From assembly GCF_964340395.1 (NCBI RefSeq), contig NC_135552.1:7440494-7504493 (forward strand): 64,000 bases of DNA, in the 5' to 3' direction. The notes below the pieces were generated by a model that was not told the DNA's origin, did not search any database, and worked only from the letters and a program-made list of their open reading frames with translations. Each line of letters starts with the position of its first letter. The stretch's first letter is position 1. Positions 1-21,733 of this stretch are shown here, piece by piece. Source of the stretch: Glandiceps talaboti. Lineage: Eukaryota > Hemichordata > Enteropneusta > Spengelidae. Both the position numbers and the translations under genes were made by a program.

Positions 1-471
1 TGTAAATAATTGTTTTTTGTTTGGTGGTCTCTCTCACATACCAGGACACGGCGTCAACCGTAGGCATGCCTGTCTTAAATTGCAAGGAGATTAACACAGA
101 ACACTTTCGACATTTTATTACTGGAATCAATTCATTCTACATGCCAACAGAGCTACGCTGATGTGCGATACTGCCTACATTTCACAGTACAAAGAACTAG
201 GGCATCGTATTCACATCCCATTTACAATGTACTTATTCGCTAAGGGGCCGGTCAGTTTATCCAGTATGTAGACATATAAGTTTCAGTGAACATTTTACGC
301 ATTGTATAGTTTCTCCGGTATAGAATGGAGTAAAATGGGGGCAATACCGAATCCAGTTTAAAGGCCCATTTTGAAAACGTATTAAAATTTAGGTGTGAAA
401 AATAGTTGTCTGACAAAGCTATAGAAAACGTTGTCCAAGAACACAAGAATAATATCGTTGTGTAATCCTCA

Positions 472-479
472 TGACGTCA
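472..479 (+). promoter_or_regulatory. CRE palindrome TGACGTCA upstream of gene 1
   Basis: A perfect CREB/ATF-type palindrome lies 288 nt before the ATG of gene 1, close to GATA-like sites (GATAAAGATAAG). It is kept at 13083-13090, 30043-30050 and 56571-56578. Because the blocks are recent duplicates, conservation alone does not prove function. Confidence 0.35.
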
Positions 480-626
480 CTGATAGATGCTCTGGATATA
501 ATGATAAAGATAAGCCTAATGCGAGAACTTTGGGTTGAAATCTTGGCCTTTAATAAAACAATAGATTGTCTTTAAATCTTCTTTTTTTCACTCTAAAAAT
601 GATCATTTATATCAAAGATATAATTG

Positions 627-627
<1 letters not shown>

Positions 628-693
<66 letters not shown>
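628..693 (+). repeat. (TAA)n microsatellite upstream of exon 1
   Basis: This is an uninterrupted TAA tract just before the polypyrimidine and acceptor signal of exon 1. Copies of different length lie at about 13239-13318, 31813-31872 and 56726-56802. Long poly-Ile reading frames here are artefacts. Confidence 0.95.
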
Positions 694-694
<1 letters not shown>

Positions 695-759
695 TAATAA
701 TAACAATCTTTCACTAAATATGATATTGACCCAGACCGTTTTTTCCTCTCAGGTTTACG

Positions 760-4855
<4,096 letters not shown>

Positions 4856-5206
4856 GATACTTTATAATACAAAATTTTATGAAAACGACAGTATTTGAAA
4901 TGACAGATTTTACAGACGCTTTCATCGATTGAGGTTCGTTGGCGAATTTTGGTCATTTTAATTTTTAACTCATTATGAACCTTCATGGTCTGTTCCATCA
5001 TTTGGTTGAAAGATTTTTTGAAAGTCGTTATTTACTTTTTTCCACCAACAAAAACGCGATGTGTGTTTTATACGCTTTTATTCCCGAATGCTTATGTACA
5101 AGTATTTGCATACGTGAAGATGGTTGATAGGTACGTTGATTACAGAAGAGGGTCTTCTACGTATGCAATGCAACATATATATATAGTAGGCCTCAGTGCG
5201 GAAGCC

Positions 5207-5289
5207 TCCCGGCATTTTGCCCCCCCCCCCCCAGCCTGTTTCCCCCTGGCCCGTTGCCCCCTCACTTTCCCCCGGCCTTTTGCCCCCCG
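5207..5289 (+). repeat. C-rich imperfect repeat in gene 1 3' region
   Basis: Repeats of the type TTTTGCCCCC(T)GGCC include a run of 12 or more C. It is also found at 17812-17896, 22110-22199, 36550-36632 and 61305-61387, each time about 350-420 nt after the stop codon or psi-3 end. Confidence 0.85.
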
Positions 5290-5391
5290 AAAGTACTTTT
5301 AGAAACATTAAGTTTACTTTTACGCGACATATTTTTTTCAATTATCTCACCACACATTCTTGAATGTTATAAATGATAAATGCCGTAACTT

Positions 5392-5397
5392 AATAAA
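5392..5397 (+). terminator. Candidate poly(A) signal AATAAA of gene 1
   Basis: AATAAA lies 537 nt after the stop of gene 1, beyond the C-rich tract. Equivalent signals are at 17998-18003 (gene 2) and 61490-61495 (gene 5). In psi-3 it is mutated to AATAAC. Gene 4 lacks this part of the flank, and its nearest AATAAA is at 36774-36779. Confidence 0.45.
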
Positions 5398-6962
5398 GGA
5401 TAAAATGCTTTTATTCAAAGTAATAAATACTGGAAAATCATGTAAATAATAATCTACGTACAGTCTTTATTGTTACAGTGACTTATAGTTTTGACGTGAC
5501 AACAATACATGACAATAGTGATCGCTAAACACAATTAATGTCAGAAATTATTGCAAATTAGAAATGACTCACGAACAGTCTTAACAAAAATGTGGTATGT
5601 GAGGATTGATTACTATTAAAGTTATAAAACCGAGATTTTGAAGGTACAAGCAAGTAGTTTTAGTGAATGAGGTAATGTCTACTGAGACTCGTACGAGTAT
5701 CAGGATGTCACACACTCAATGAGTCACATGTGCTTTGGTTGGAAGAAAATTGTTGACGTGAGTTCGTCAAGGAGTACCATTATATTTATAGTTTTGTAAC
5801 GCTTTCACTTACAATTTCTATAACATTCTCGATGTCTTACAGTGTCGTGATGGGAGAATTTGATAAATTCAGGGAAAAGGTTTTATTACGTGTCTTCAAC
5901 GAAACACTGAACAGACACCAACTGCGTAGCAACTCATAATACATGAGCACGAATATGGCTTAAAATCATCCAAAGTCTCCACCCCATGACACACTTATTG
6001 TGAGAGACATACACGTTTCTATCTGTTGACAGTGTATCTTCTTTCATCACGTTCCATGGTCCTCCCAAAATACTACATTTTCTCCGTGTCTCTAGCAAAG
6101 GAGATATACACAATTAAGATGGTAAGGTTAAATCACAGGGGATTGAAATTGGCCATATTTGTTTACAGATAGGTAGTTTTTGTTTATTGTTTACATTCTT
6201 TCTTTACAAAAATAAAAAAAAACCTGAACCTGCTGGGGCATCTGACCTCCTCCCTGTAAAAAAAATAGGATGATCCCCATCACTGAATTTGAACCAACTC
6301 TCTTATCAGGATGTGTTGGATGTAGAGGAGGTGGAGGTGTATGTGTCCTATTGGTAAAAAATGTATAAATTCCAAAACAACATGATGAGTAGATTGCACT
6401 GAAATTTAATGGGACTACTCTTATGGGTGTTTAGGGTAAGAATCGTTCATGATGCGTGCCAACACCATCGATCTTTCAAATTCAAAGACACTCACAATTT
6501 TGTGTCATATGCTACAGCTAAAATGATGTAGGCTTGGTGTTTCACTCATGGGCCATTACGCTTTTGACACAGAGCTAGAGATATTTCAAATCTAGACTAA
6601 CAATAGTAGACACATACACACAGCAGGATCATTTGCCCAATGACATTGAACACTGATAAGCATTGATATTCTTTTACAGTGCAGTAAAACAAGCTTCTAA
6701 TGAAAACATTGCACATGTACTTGACGATTTTAATGACTTTAATTGTTTATTTTATAACTGATCATCAACATTTCAATTTGACTACTTCTACATCCCCACT
6801 GTGCACGGCACCTATGTAATTGTTTCTTTTGCATTATAAGTTGTCTGAGGGTGTGTATTAAATGTCATGTTACAGGAGTGAAACACCAAGTCCACATCAT
6901 TTTAGTTGTAATTTAAAATGTGGAGTGATTTTACATATTGTGATTTTCAAAAATTGTTTTAG

Positions 6963-7250
6963 ATTTTAAGACACTCACAAAGTTGTGTCATATCCAGTGT
7001 TTTACAGAGTGCTTTTTACATACTGACACTTTCAAAGATTGTTTTTTTAATTCTAAGACACTCACAAAGTTGTGTCATATCCAGTGTTTTACACAGAGTG
7101 CTTTTTACATACTGACACTTTCAAAGATTGTTTTTTTAATTCTAAGACACTCACAAAGGTGTGTCATATCCAATGTTTTACACAGAGTGCTTTTTACATA
7201 TTGACACTTTCAAAGATTGTTTTTTAATTCTAAGACACTCACAAAATTGG
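6963..7250 (+). repeat. Tandem array, ~88-bp unit, 3-4 copies
   Basis: Successive AAGACACTCACAAA starts lie at 6968, 7055, 7144 and 7232 (spacing 87-89). The same array lies at 23923-24210, and two units remain at 36835-36980. The spacing changes break any reading frame, so it is not coding. Confidence 0.9.
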
Positions 7251-10200
7251 GTGAAATCCTGAGTTTAAAAGAGTGGTTTCACATATTAAGAGTTGTGAGC
7301 GTGGTTGTACAAATCAACATTTTCAAAAAATTGGTTTATAATTCTAAGATTCTTTCAAAAATTGTCGTATCCTGAGAGTTTCAAAGCATGATCTTACATA
7401 TTGAGAGTTCCAAAGAGGTTTTATATAATAAGAGTTTCAAAAGATTAGAATTTTAAGGCACCGAGGTTGTGTCAAGTCCAGTGGTTTTACATAGTACATA
7501 TAACACTTTCTAATAGTGGTGTTATGCATATATTGAATGCTAAGACTTTCAAATTGGTTATATATTTAGAGACTTTAAAAGAGTAGTATTTGAGATTTCA
7601 AGAAGTCCTTGGAAATTGTAAGGAAATGTGTGTGTACATATGATGCCATTTTGAATATTTAATTATGTCACGTGACTGACCTTTGATCTCATCAACATTT
7701 TTTGGTAATTAAGGAACCCTTCCTTTGAATTCCAGGTGTCAACTGGCTAACTATTGAATGATAAGTAAATGTATTTTAAATTTGTTTACATGACAAATCC
7801 CATGTTCAGCTTTCCATTACTGGAGGAAAGAAATTACAACACCAATAAAATAATTTTCAAATTTCGAACTTTTCCAGCTGATTACATATTAAAGTTACAT
7901 TCATTGTGTACTTTAGATTTTTTCAATTGTATGTATGACAAAAGTTCTTGACTTTAAGCATGTGGTAACCCACAAACGTGTTACCCCTTTGGTAAAAATG
8001 TGTTTGTTGATTTGCCTAATTTGCATAACATTATTGTAATCATTGGATAGTTTGAACCTAAGGATTTGTTTTGTAATTTTTTCTTCAATAATGTTCATTT
8101 TTTCAGGAGACAGCCCCCAAATTTAAATATTGTGATTAAATTCATGAAAATATTAAAATACCCAATTCCTAGGGGAAAATTTTAAAAAAATATTGTTTTA
8201 AATGACACTTGAAACTGTCAAATTTAGTTTTTATGATGTTAAAAATGACAAAAATGATACTTTGTTGCCAAATCTGAAACAGATGTTGACTTACCTATAA
8301 CTTTGCTGTTAAATAAAATATAATGTTAGAGTTTAAGGAAAATATTTGAATTCATGTTGCCATCAAAACTGAAACTTTTCAAAAATGGCTGTTACCAAAA
8401 ATTACAAATAATTAAGAATTCTCCATATTTCGGATGCAAATTTCTTTATTTTGTGAGGAATCTACAGCGGTGAAAATATATATTAAAATATAATAATACA
8501 AAAAGAAAAAGTATATTATGTGTGAAGGTAGTTGTCCTTCATTGGGATAACACAAATAAAAAATGCATTTTTTCAATTTCACCCGCAAGGCCTCTGGCCT
8601 CCCTATGTGTAAGGTACTACCAAGTGTCAAGCCGTTAATAATATTTTCACATTTAGAATAAGGCCAAAGAAAAAAAAGTTGTTTGGTTCAGGTTACCCGA
8701 CCCCACCTAGTTTTTCACGCCGACCCTAAATCTTTTTTACGTATTCGAGAAAAATAATAAAATCGCGAAAATTGTGAAGTCTCACGAGAAATAGCAAGAA
8801 ATAGTGGATGCGGAAAATGACATCAACTGAAAAAGACTAATTTATAAAACTATTCTTCCAATCTGTAATGGCTGTACTAGAAATAAATAACACAGAGACC
8901 ATTTGGAAAACAATGGAAAACCTGAACTACACACTCACACATGAAAAAAAAATCTACCTACCCCTCCTATTTTAAAATTGAATGTAATCAGAACCACACA
9001 TTTTTCTTTTTGTCACTTTGCCAGGAAGCTTTTGTCAAGCTATTATATTAACAAAAAAATCAACATGTCCGTACTCTGAAATGAAGTGATATTATTTACC
9101 CCGTCTTTTCTGTATAAAGAGCAGGAGGTATGGATTACATCCGTCGTGTTCCAGGTCGTAGGTTATGGGGCATGATGAATGTGTTTACCTGACAACGTGA
9201 CAGCAAAACACAGGTATTGTAAAGTCACACCACAGTGACGTCGTGATAACTGAAGCCGAATCCAACCCGTACACGTGTATCAAACGACTCTACTGATACA
9301 AGGAAGTTCAAAGGTGTGACCACAGGGTAAGGAGGTGGGTTTTGTTAGCAAGTTCAATGATACATGTAAATGCGTTACCATGGCAGTTGAAGTGTTTGGT
9401 CTTGTAATGGCGATATTATATATAGACCTAGCCTAATGGTCAGAGTCAGTCACGCACAATTTATTTTGCAGCTGGTAACCACATAAAGTCTTACGTCCTT
9501 TCTCATTTGAAAGTACGTTCCCCCAAGGTGATGCCTTAACAAACAGTGAACTGTTGACTGTACCCAGTTATCGGACATTGTCAGAAATCATATTGAATCA
9601 CACTTATTTACCTATTCAATCTTATCTAACCGTTCACGTTATACTTTTTTACCTCATGATTGTCAAAAAATGTATTTATAATTTACTATACTTGTCTTCT
9701 TGGCAGCAAAAACATTTCACGAACATTTGAGGACATTATTTAAGGTATGAGGTGTCAAATTCGAATTACGTCAACGACGCAACTTTCGCAATACCAATAT
9801 GACCTTACTAGCTACAACAAAGAAGACAATCACCCAGACAGAAACGGGCGCTCTTGTCAACATTCGAACGCGAAACAAACCCGTGTCTGGAAGTGAAGTG
9901 AAGTGAAGTGAAGTGTTATATGTTTTTCGATCGCTGTACGTACTTTTGAATTGAAGATTTAGGGTGAACGGAAGGTAATTTCGTATGAGTTTCAGAAGTC
10001 CTTGCGAAGAAAATTAGCTTCACTACCATGACTTAAAGAGGAACTGTCTTATAAAATTTAGACTTGTCAACAACCACACTCCCTATATCGCCGGTCAAGC
10101 AAACACATTAACGTGCGAAACAGAAAAGTTGGAGTCGGCCATATTAAAAAGATAACACCACGCCCAGTGTCTGACGCTAGAATTACACGAGTTCGCGAAC

Positions 10201-10483
10201 TATTGCACGATTAACCATAACGTCTGAATACATTCAAGATATTCTACGTCAGATACCCCAGGTCATAAATGTCTGCTTCTACACAAGTCATCCAAGTTGA
10301 GTAATTTTCTCCTTAGTTGCTTTGATTTTGACTGTTCGAAATGAAACTGACATGACACTTGGAAACTTTAATTGCATTATTCAAAAACAATGACTTGTAT
10401 GGTATTCACATGAAGTTTACACAGTCACTGACCATAATTCCACATCGCCATTAAATGAAGTACTTTGTTTTGGTTTTTGCGTT

Positions 10484-10497
10484 GTTACTATGGTAAC
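10484..10497 (-). promoter_or_regulatory. RFX X-box-like motif GTTACCATAGTAAC
   Basis: It matches the X-box consensus GTNRCC-N(0-3)-RGYAAC on the minus strand. It is kept in every copy of repeat R (27439-27452 and near 53473 on minus; near 45001 and 45787 on plus). Function is unknown; copies came from duplication. Confidence 0.3.
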
Positions 10498-11751
10498 CAG
10501 ATTTGCTATACAGATTGATTCTATGTCGCTTTGAAAGCATATCGCTCGATAGGTCAGCAGTGTCACCAGAGCTAGAGGGCGATTGATGGAAGAATGAGCC
10601 TGGATCATTGTTAGACATTATTATGACATTAGAATGACCCTGAATCATTGTTAGATTATTTTTCAGCTGTCTCCCTAACTATAGTATGTCACTAGTCACA
10701 CTAACTCTATTGAATGCTTACGTATCGTAAAGCCTACAGTTCAAATTGCAACAAATCATACAAGTTGTATAAAAACTATCTACATTGTCTCCCCATAAAA
10801 GAAGTATCCATGGTAACATTAATAAGATTTCAATGAGGGGTTCTACCCAAAATCAATAAATACATCTAGTTGTATAATTATGAAGAGGCATTGGTACATT
10901 ATACATATGTGCAAAGTTAAACAAGCTCGTTTTAATTTTTGTCAATATTCAACAATATTTCATAAAAAATTCTGTCAAAAATGTCTAAATTTAGATGGGG
11001 TGTGGGGTTACAATTTCAATTCTAGAATTTAAACGGACGTGGTGACCCACTATTATTTTGTCATTGATAAATAGCTGGAATATGTACACATACAGTATGT
11101 ATATGAAATAATCTAACACGGACTTTTATCCTTTTTTGCAGTTTTCTTACATTTTTCTTTAAAAATCGTAAAGCAGCTGGGGATAAAATAACAGCATTTT
11201 ATGACATAATGAATATTTTGATTTCCAAAAATTTCAAAATATCGGTGACCATTCATCTTAAGTTTGTTGATGCTTGAATCACCTCTGTATTGACATAAAT
11301 TTGCTTATGACAAATAAGCTTATTGGTTTCAGTTCTGTCACATATAAGGAAGAAGGAAGAAGAAAGTGTTTTGGTTTGGTTTGACAAGTGCATATACTGC
11401 ATACCGACTTCAGAAATGTTGTATCGGATTACAGACAATGTGTGCCACTTCAAATTAACGATTCAACTCTCAAAATTATCACAATCAGTGTTTACCTTAA
11501 AACACTCCAAATATTCGGTATGGTGGTTACTGTGTTTGCCCAATTTAACATTGAAAGTACTCTAAGATAATACATCAATCCTGATCCAAAACTTGAGTGG
11601 GATGTGGACTGTCATAGAATCGTATCGTACATTGTTGTCGCAACGTAACAATAACCGTATTAGTCGTTATTTTTGTACTTTTCATTTCTTATAATTGTCT
11701 GTCAGAAATTATATTATGCCAGTATATTGATGGCGCAAATCGAGAGATCTG

Positions 11752-12011
11752 ATTGGTCTAGACATCGAACTAGGACATCTAAAATGAGCGATAATGCACG
11801 GCTGGCACGCGTCCAAATTTTGCGTTGATATATTGATGTGATAAATTTATAAAAGTGACTTCTAACTGAGGACATGGAAACGATGACGGCAGCTATGAAC
11901 AAAGTCACAGTCAGCCCAGTAAACAGGCTACGACCTGAAAGTGGCCCCTATGGGGATGGGGTCCAGTTGTTTTGTAGCACTGTTGCAGTGACCACAGCAC
12001 GTCACCAAAAT
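11752..12011 (+). promoter_or_regulatory. Candidate promoter and non-coding first exon of gene 2 (TATAAAAG at 11848-11855)
   Basis: A consensus TATA box, TATAAAAG, lies at 11848-11855, with an inverted CCAAT box (ATTGG) at 11752-11756. A start site would fall near 11878, and a good donor (AAT|GTATGT) follows at 12012; another (AAG|GTAAAA) lies near 12256. Exon 1 of gene 2 starts right after an acceptor-like tract (13376), so a 5' UTR intron of about 1.3 kb would fit. The upstream ATGs in the presumed leader run into a stop or would be out of frame with the enzyme. This is inference; no transcript evidence is available. Confidence 0.4.
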
Positions 12012-12612
12012 GTATGTTTCTGAATGAAAGAGATAACTAATCAGTTTCAAGAATACTGGGCCAGTATTTAACTATTTCGTGCACTTGGTTTTCCCAAGGT
12101 CATCATTATCTGAATATTGATCTTTGGATTAATGATTAGCTGTGATTTACCGATCGAGTGACGCGGTTGTAAAGTTTAGTAAACCTTGAACTAAGCATCG
12201 TCGTAAAACGATTCGCCTCTTTACGCAGTGTCACGTTGCAGAACTGTGTCAAGGTAAAAAAAATATGTTCTATGGAATCGGAAGAGGGTGGGGTGGCTAC
12301 CGAAAAACGTAGTGTTCATTTACAAATTGCAAATACAAAATGAAACAATTTACCAATTATGAAGAAAATAAATTTGACGTTAAATTTTATTGTGAATTTA
12401 TTTATTTATCTATTTTGGTTGGGGGAGGTTAGCCTTTTTAAGCTTCAGGATTTACTGTAACAGTAAATGCTAGTTCTGAGTGCAAACTCAGGAAAGATAA
12501 GAAGCTTGAACACAAAAAATCAACGCTCAAATATTACATTTAAACAGACGGGCTTGCAATTGACCATATTTGTTTAGAGATATTCGTTTTTTGTTTACTG
12601 TTTACTTTTTTT

Positions 12613-18800
<6,188 letters not shown>

Positions 18801-18804
18801 AAAT

Positions 18805-19650
18805 CACAGGGCTTGTAATTGGCCATATGTGTTTACAAATAGTTTGTTTTTTGTTTATTGTTTACATTCTTTCTTTGTAAAAATACAAAAAACTCTGAAC
18901 CTGGGGCATCTGACCTCCCTGTAAAAAAAACAAAATAGGATGATCCCCATCACTGAATTTGAACCAACTCTTTCATCAGGATGTGGGTGAGGGGATGAGG
19001 AGGTATATATGTCTACTTTTGGTAAAAAATGTATGTCTAAAACAACTGAGCAGATTGCTCTGAAATTTAATGGGAATACTCTTATGGGTGTTTAGGGTAA
19101 GAATTGTTCATGATAAATATGATTATCCCATCAGTGATATGCACATTATATCTAAAATATATCTTTTTAATCAAATATCTATAATTCCAAAACTACTTAT
19201 TAGTAGATTGAGGTGAAATTTAGTAAGAATTATTCATGACATGATGATCCCATCAGTGCTATGCAAATTAGGTCTAAAATGTGTTATTTTGCATTTTGGT
19301 CAAAAACATTTCATTTCAAAACTACTAAGTAGATTGGGTCGAAATTTACTTTGAAACAGGCAGTCAACTTGTTAATTACTGTGTAAACAGCAAGTTATTC
19401 AGTTAATTTACTTGCTGATCATGAGTGGTAGTATAGTACAGACACTATGTTTTTTCGTAAATTAAAACCAACAAAAGAACAAGTTATAGTTTTAGAACAG
19501 AAAACATCAGTTTTTCAAATCATTACTTTATTACATGTAATGATTTGAAAGGATATTTTTAAAAAAGGGTAAAAACTTGAAAAAAAGAAAAGTAAACAAT
19601 AAGCAAAATAAATATTTGCAAACAAATATGGCCAATCCCAAGTTCCTGTG
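18805..19650. mobile_element. MITE-like element of the same TIR family (846 bp)
   Basis: It starts CACAGGGCTTGTAATTGGCC and ends with the inverted counterpart CCTGTG at 19650. An internal hairpin sits near 19517-19552 (AAATCATTAC...GTAATGATTT). The interior 18900-19260 is shared with 6225-6450, 23165-23410 and 62310-62650, where only the left end is kept. Confidence 0.65.
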
Positions 19651-19851
19651 AGTAGACTAAAATACGCCGCCAAGGCGTGCGGCGTCCTATTGATCGTGCC
19701 TTCCTCTTTTTTGGAAAGGGATTAGAAGAGCGCCCACAACGGCTAATCTTTCAGACTGAAGGTCACAGTCATTCACGTCCAGTCCGTCCATTTAATACGA
19801 GAATATTTTTAGCAGAATTGATGCAGCCGTTTTTTCGGAAATGGTGATACA

Positions 19852-19852
<1 letters not shown>

Positions 19853-19889
<37 letters not shown>
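19853..19889 (+). repeat. (CA)n microsatellite
   Basis: An uninterrupted CA tract of about 37 nt lies between the MITE-like element and the CR1 fragment. Bases 19651-19960 hold no other recognisable feature. Confidence 0.9.
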
Positions 19890-19894
<5 letters not shown>

Positions 19895-19959
19895 CATCAC
19901 TATATAAAAAACCTTCCTTACGGAAGGTAAAAATGAATGTGAAGTTACCATCATATTCA

Positions 19960-21490
19960 TATTCATCTTCACTTTCAAAAGTTGACCTCTACGCTCAATG
20001 TGAATATGATGATAGCTATGTGTCTGAATACACAACGTCCATGAAGAGCATTGTTGACAAACATGCCCCAGTGAAGACCCGTGTTATCACACACTATGGT
20101 ATAATGACGACATCCGGGTTGCGAAGCAAGCACGGAGACGATATGAAAAGTTGTGGAGAGATTCTGGTCTTACGATACACCGTCAGATGTTTGTGAATGA
20201 GCGAGACAAGGTGAACTCTATGATTGATGATGCGAAAATGGAATTCTACACGGACATGATTGAGGACAGTACATCTGATTCGAGACGTCTGTTTCGCGCC
20301 GTATCAAATTTATTAGGTTCGGACACGCGTGCTGATCCCTTATCGGATATAACCCCGTCTGAGAAGGCCCCGTCTGAGAAGGTTGAGGCCTTTGCTAAAT
20401 TCTTTTCGGATAAAATAATTGTGAAAATTCAGCTTGAATTCCCGGCAATCGACACTGACGTTATCACTGCCCCCTGAGAGTTGCGGTGCTGATTTGGACA
20501 CTAAATGGGGCGATTTTGATGAGGTGCGTCGCATTGTGATGAACTGCCCAAACAAGTCGAGTGTTATGGATCCACTGCCCACTAAATTGGTCAAAGCCTG
20601 CATTTCTTCACTGCTCCCTGTTTTTCTCAACATTATTAATCTTTCATTGTCAATGGGGAAATTTCCCGATCGACTGAAACTGGCAATGGTAACCCCAATT
20701 CTAAAGAAAGCATCATTGGATATACCTCGTCAATTTGTGTATAAGGAATATCATAGTACTGAGACAGCTCTACTTCGACTACAAAATGATATCGCTTGTG
20801 CCATTGGTCAACAGAAAGTTGTTTTGCATGTCATGCTTGATTTGTCAGCAGCCTTTGATACTGTTAGTCATGATCTTTTGTTACACACATTTCGTTCAAT
20901 TGGCATTACTGGAAAGGTGTTATCATGGTTTTCTTCCTATCTCTCAAACCGTGATCAATGTGTAGTTCTCAATGGTGCTGTGTCAGCTACCAAAAAATTG
21001 GAATGTGGGGTCCCCCAAGGGAGTGTACTCGGTCCCATTTTATTTAATTTATACACATCATCATCATTAGCTGAGCTGCTCACTGATCGCGGTGTTTCGT
21101 ATCAATTGTATGTGGATGACACCGGAATTTACATCTCGTTCAAGGTTGATGACGTACTCTGCACCCACCATTGCTCAGATATCTGATTGTATTAGGGGTG
21201 TGCAGTGTTGGATGCTGAGTCACCGTTTGAAGATGCTTTGGTACGAGGCATTCCCTTTCTCATCTCGGGCGTGTGAATGTTGCAATCGGCGGCTCCCTCG
21301 TGAATTCGGCGCCGGTAGTTAAAAATCTTGGTGTTCTTCTCGATAGCCAATTGACGATGGAGCGGCATGTGACATCCATATGCAAGAGTGCATACTTTCA
21401 TTTACGAAATATAGCTGGGATTAAAATATGTAATACCGTTGATTGTTTTAAGAAAAGTTTAAAATGCATCTTTTCCGCAAAGCTTTTAAT
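19960..21490 (+). mobile_element. CR1-like non-LTR retrotransposon fragment, internally deleted
   Basis: The fragment begins in the linker after the endonuclease domain (KSIVDKHAPVKTRVI, then WRDSGLTIHRQMFV). The reverse transcriptase follows from about 20434 with STETALL, LDLSAAFDTVSHDLL, GVPQGSVLGPILF and the catalytic YVDD. Next are a WMLSHRLKM segment and the thumb motif NLGVLLDSQLT/SAYFHLRNI. The endonuclease is missing, the NYRPVS region is deleted between KKASLD and VYKEYHS, frames shift near 20100, 21180 and 21270, and the C terminus is shortened. It is not capable of moving. It directly abuts psi-3 at about 21540. Confidence 0.88.
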
Positions 21491-21539
21491 TAACTGTCTT
21501 TTAAGATGTATCAAGTGTTGTTTTAGTATCAAGTGCTTT

Positions 21540-21733
21540 GACAAAGTTTCATATCCTGCATTCGATATGCATGTCACCAACAGTTCTGATATTGTCTTAC
21601 TTCGTTGATATTACTCTAGTATATCTAAAGAAAATATTCTAAAATTGTATAATATATACAAACCAGACTTTACGTTATTCGGATATCCATTTCCGGGGGA
21701 TTATATGCAGTGGTCAACTAGCTACTTCTTAGA
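21540..21733 (+). pseudogene. psi-3: 3' end of a fifth sulfotransferase gene, fused to a CR1-like fragment
   Basis: The segment matches the last ~65 codons of exon 3 of the intact genes, from DKVSYPAFD to WSTS. Everything upstream (exons 1 and 2 and most of exon 3) is absent, and the preceding DNA is the tail of a CR1-like retrotransposon. The relic has CGA to TGA at 21606-21608 (LLR-stop-YYSS) and a 4-nt insertion (AGCT) just before the old stop, which shifts the frame. Its 3' flank (21734-23085) is the same kind of sequence that follows the intact genes, including the C-rich tract, but the AATAAA is changed to AATAAC. It is therefore a dead gene end left by deletion or unequal exchange. Confidence 0.88.

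Larger units (their letters stand above)
6130..12612 (+). repeat. Block B copy 1: intergenic segmental duplication
   Basis: This is a gene-free spacer of 6.4 kb. It holds, in order, a MITE-like left end (about 6135-6450), an ~88-bp tandem array (6963-7250), AT-rich sequence without coding signal, a (GAAGT)n stretch near 9893, repeat family R (about 9740-11220) and the candidate promoter (11752-12011). A diverged MITE end (12541-12604) closes it. Confidence 0.85.

Noticed and set aside
252-446. 64-aa minus-strand frame repeated in each block A copy
   Set aside because: It is kept only because the blocks are near identical. It has no motif, and in one copy (29823-30017) the C-terminus changes without any sign of constraint.
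6983-7204. Apparent repetitive protein MCHIQCFTECFL...
   Set aside because: It comes from the ~88-bp tandem array; unit spacing of 87-89 shifts the frame between units.
11714-11908. Minus-strand hydrophobic 64-aa frame (MTLFIAAVIV...), repeated at 28675 and 55199
   Set aside because: It overlaps the candidate TATA promoter and has no supporting motif or exon context; identity between copies only reflects duplication.
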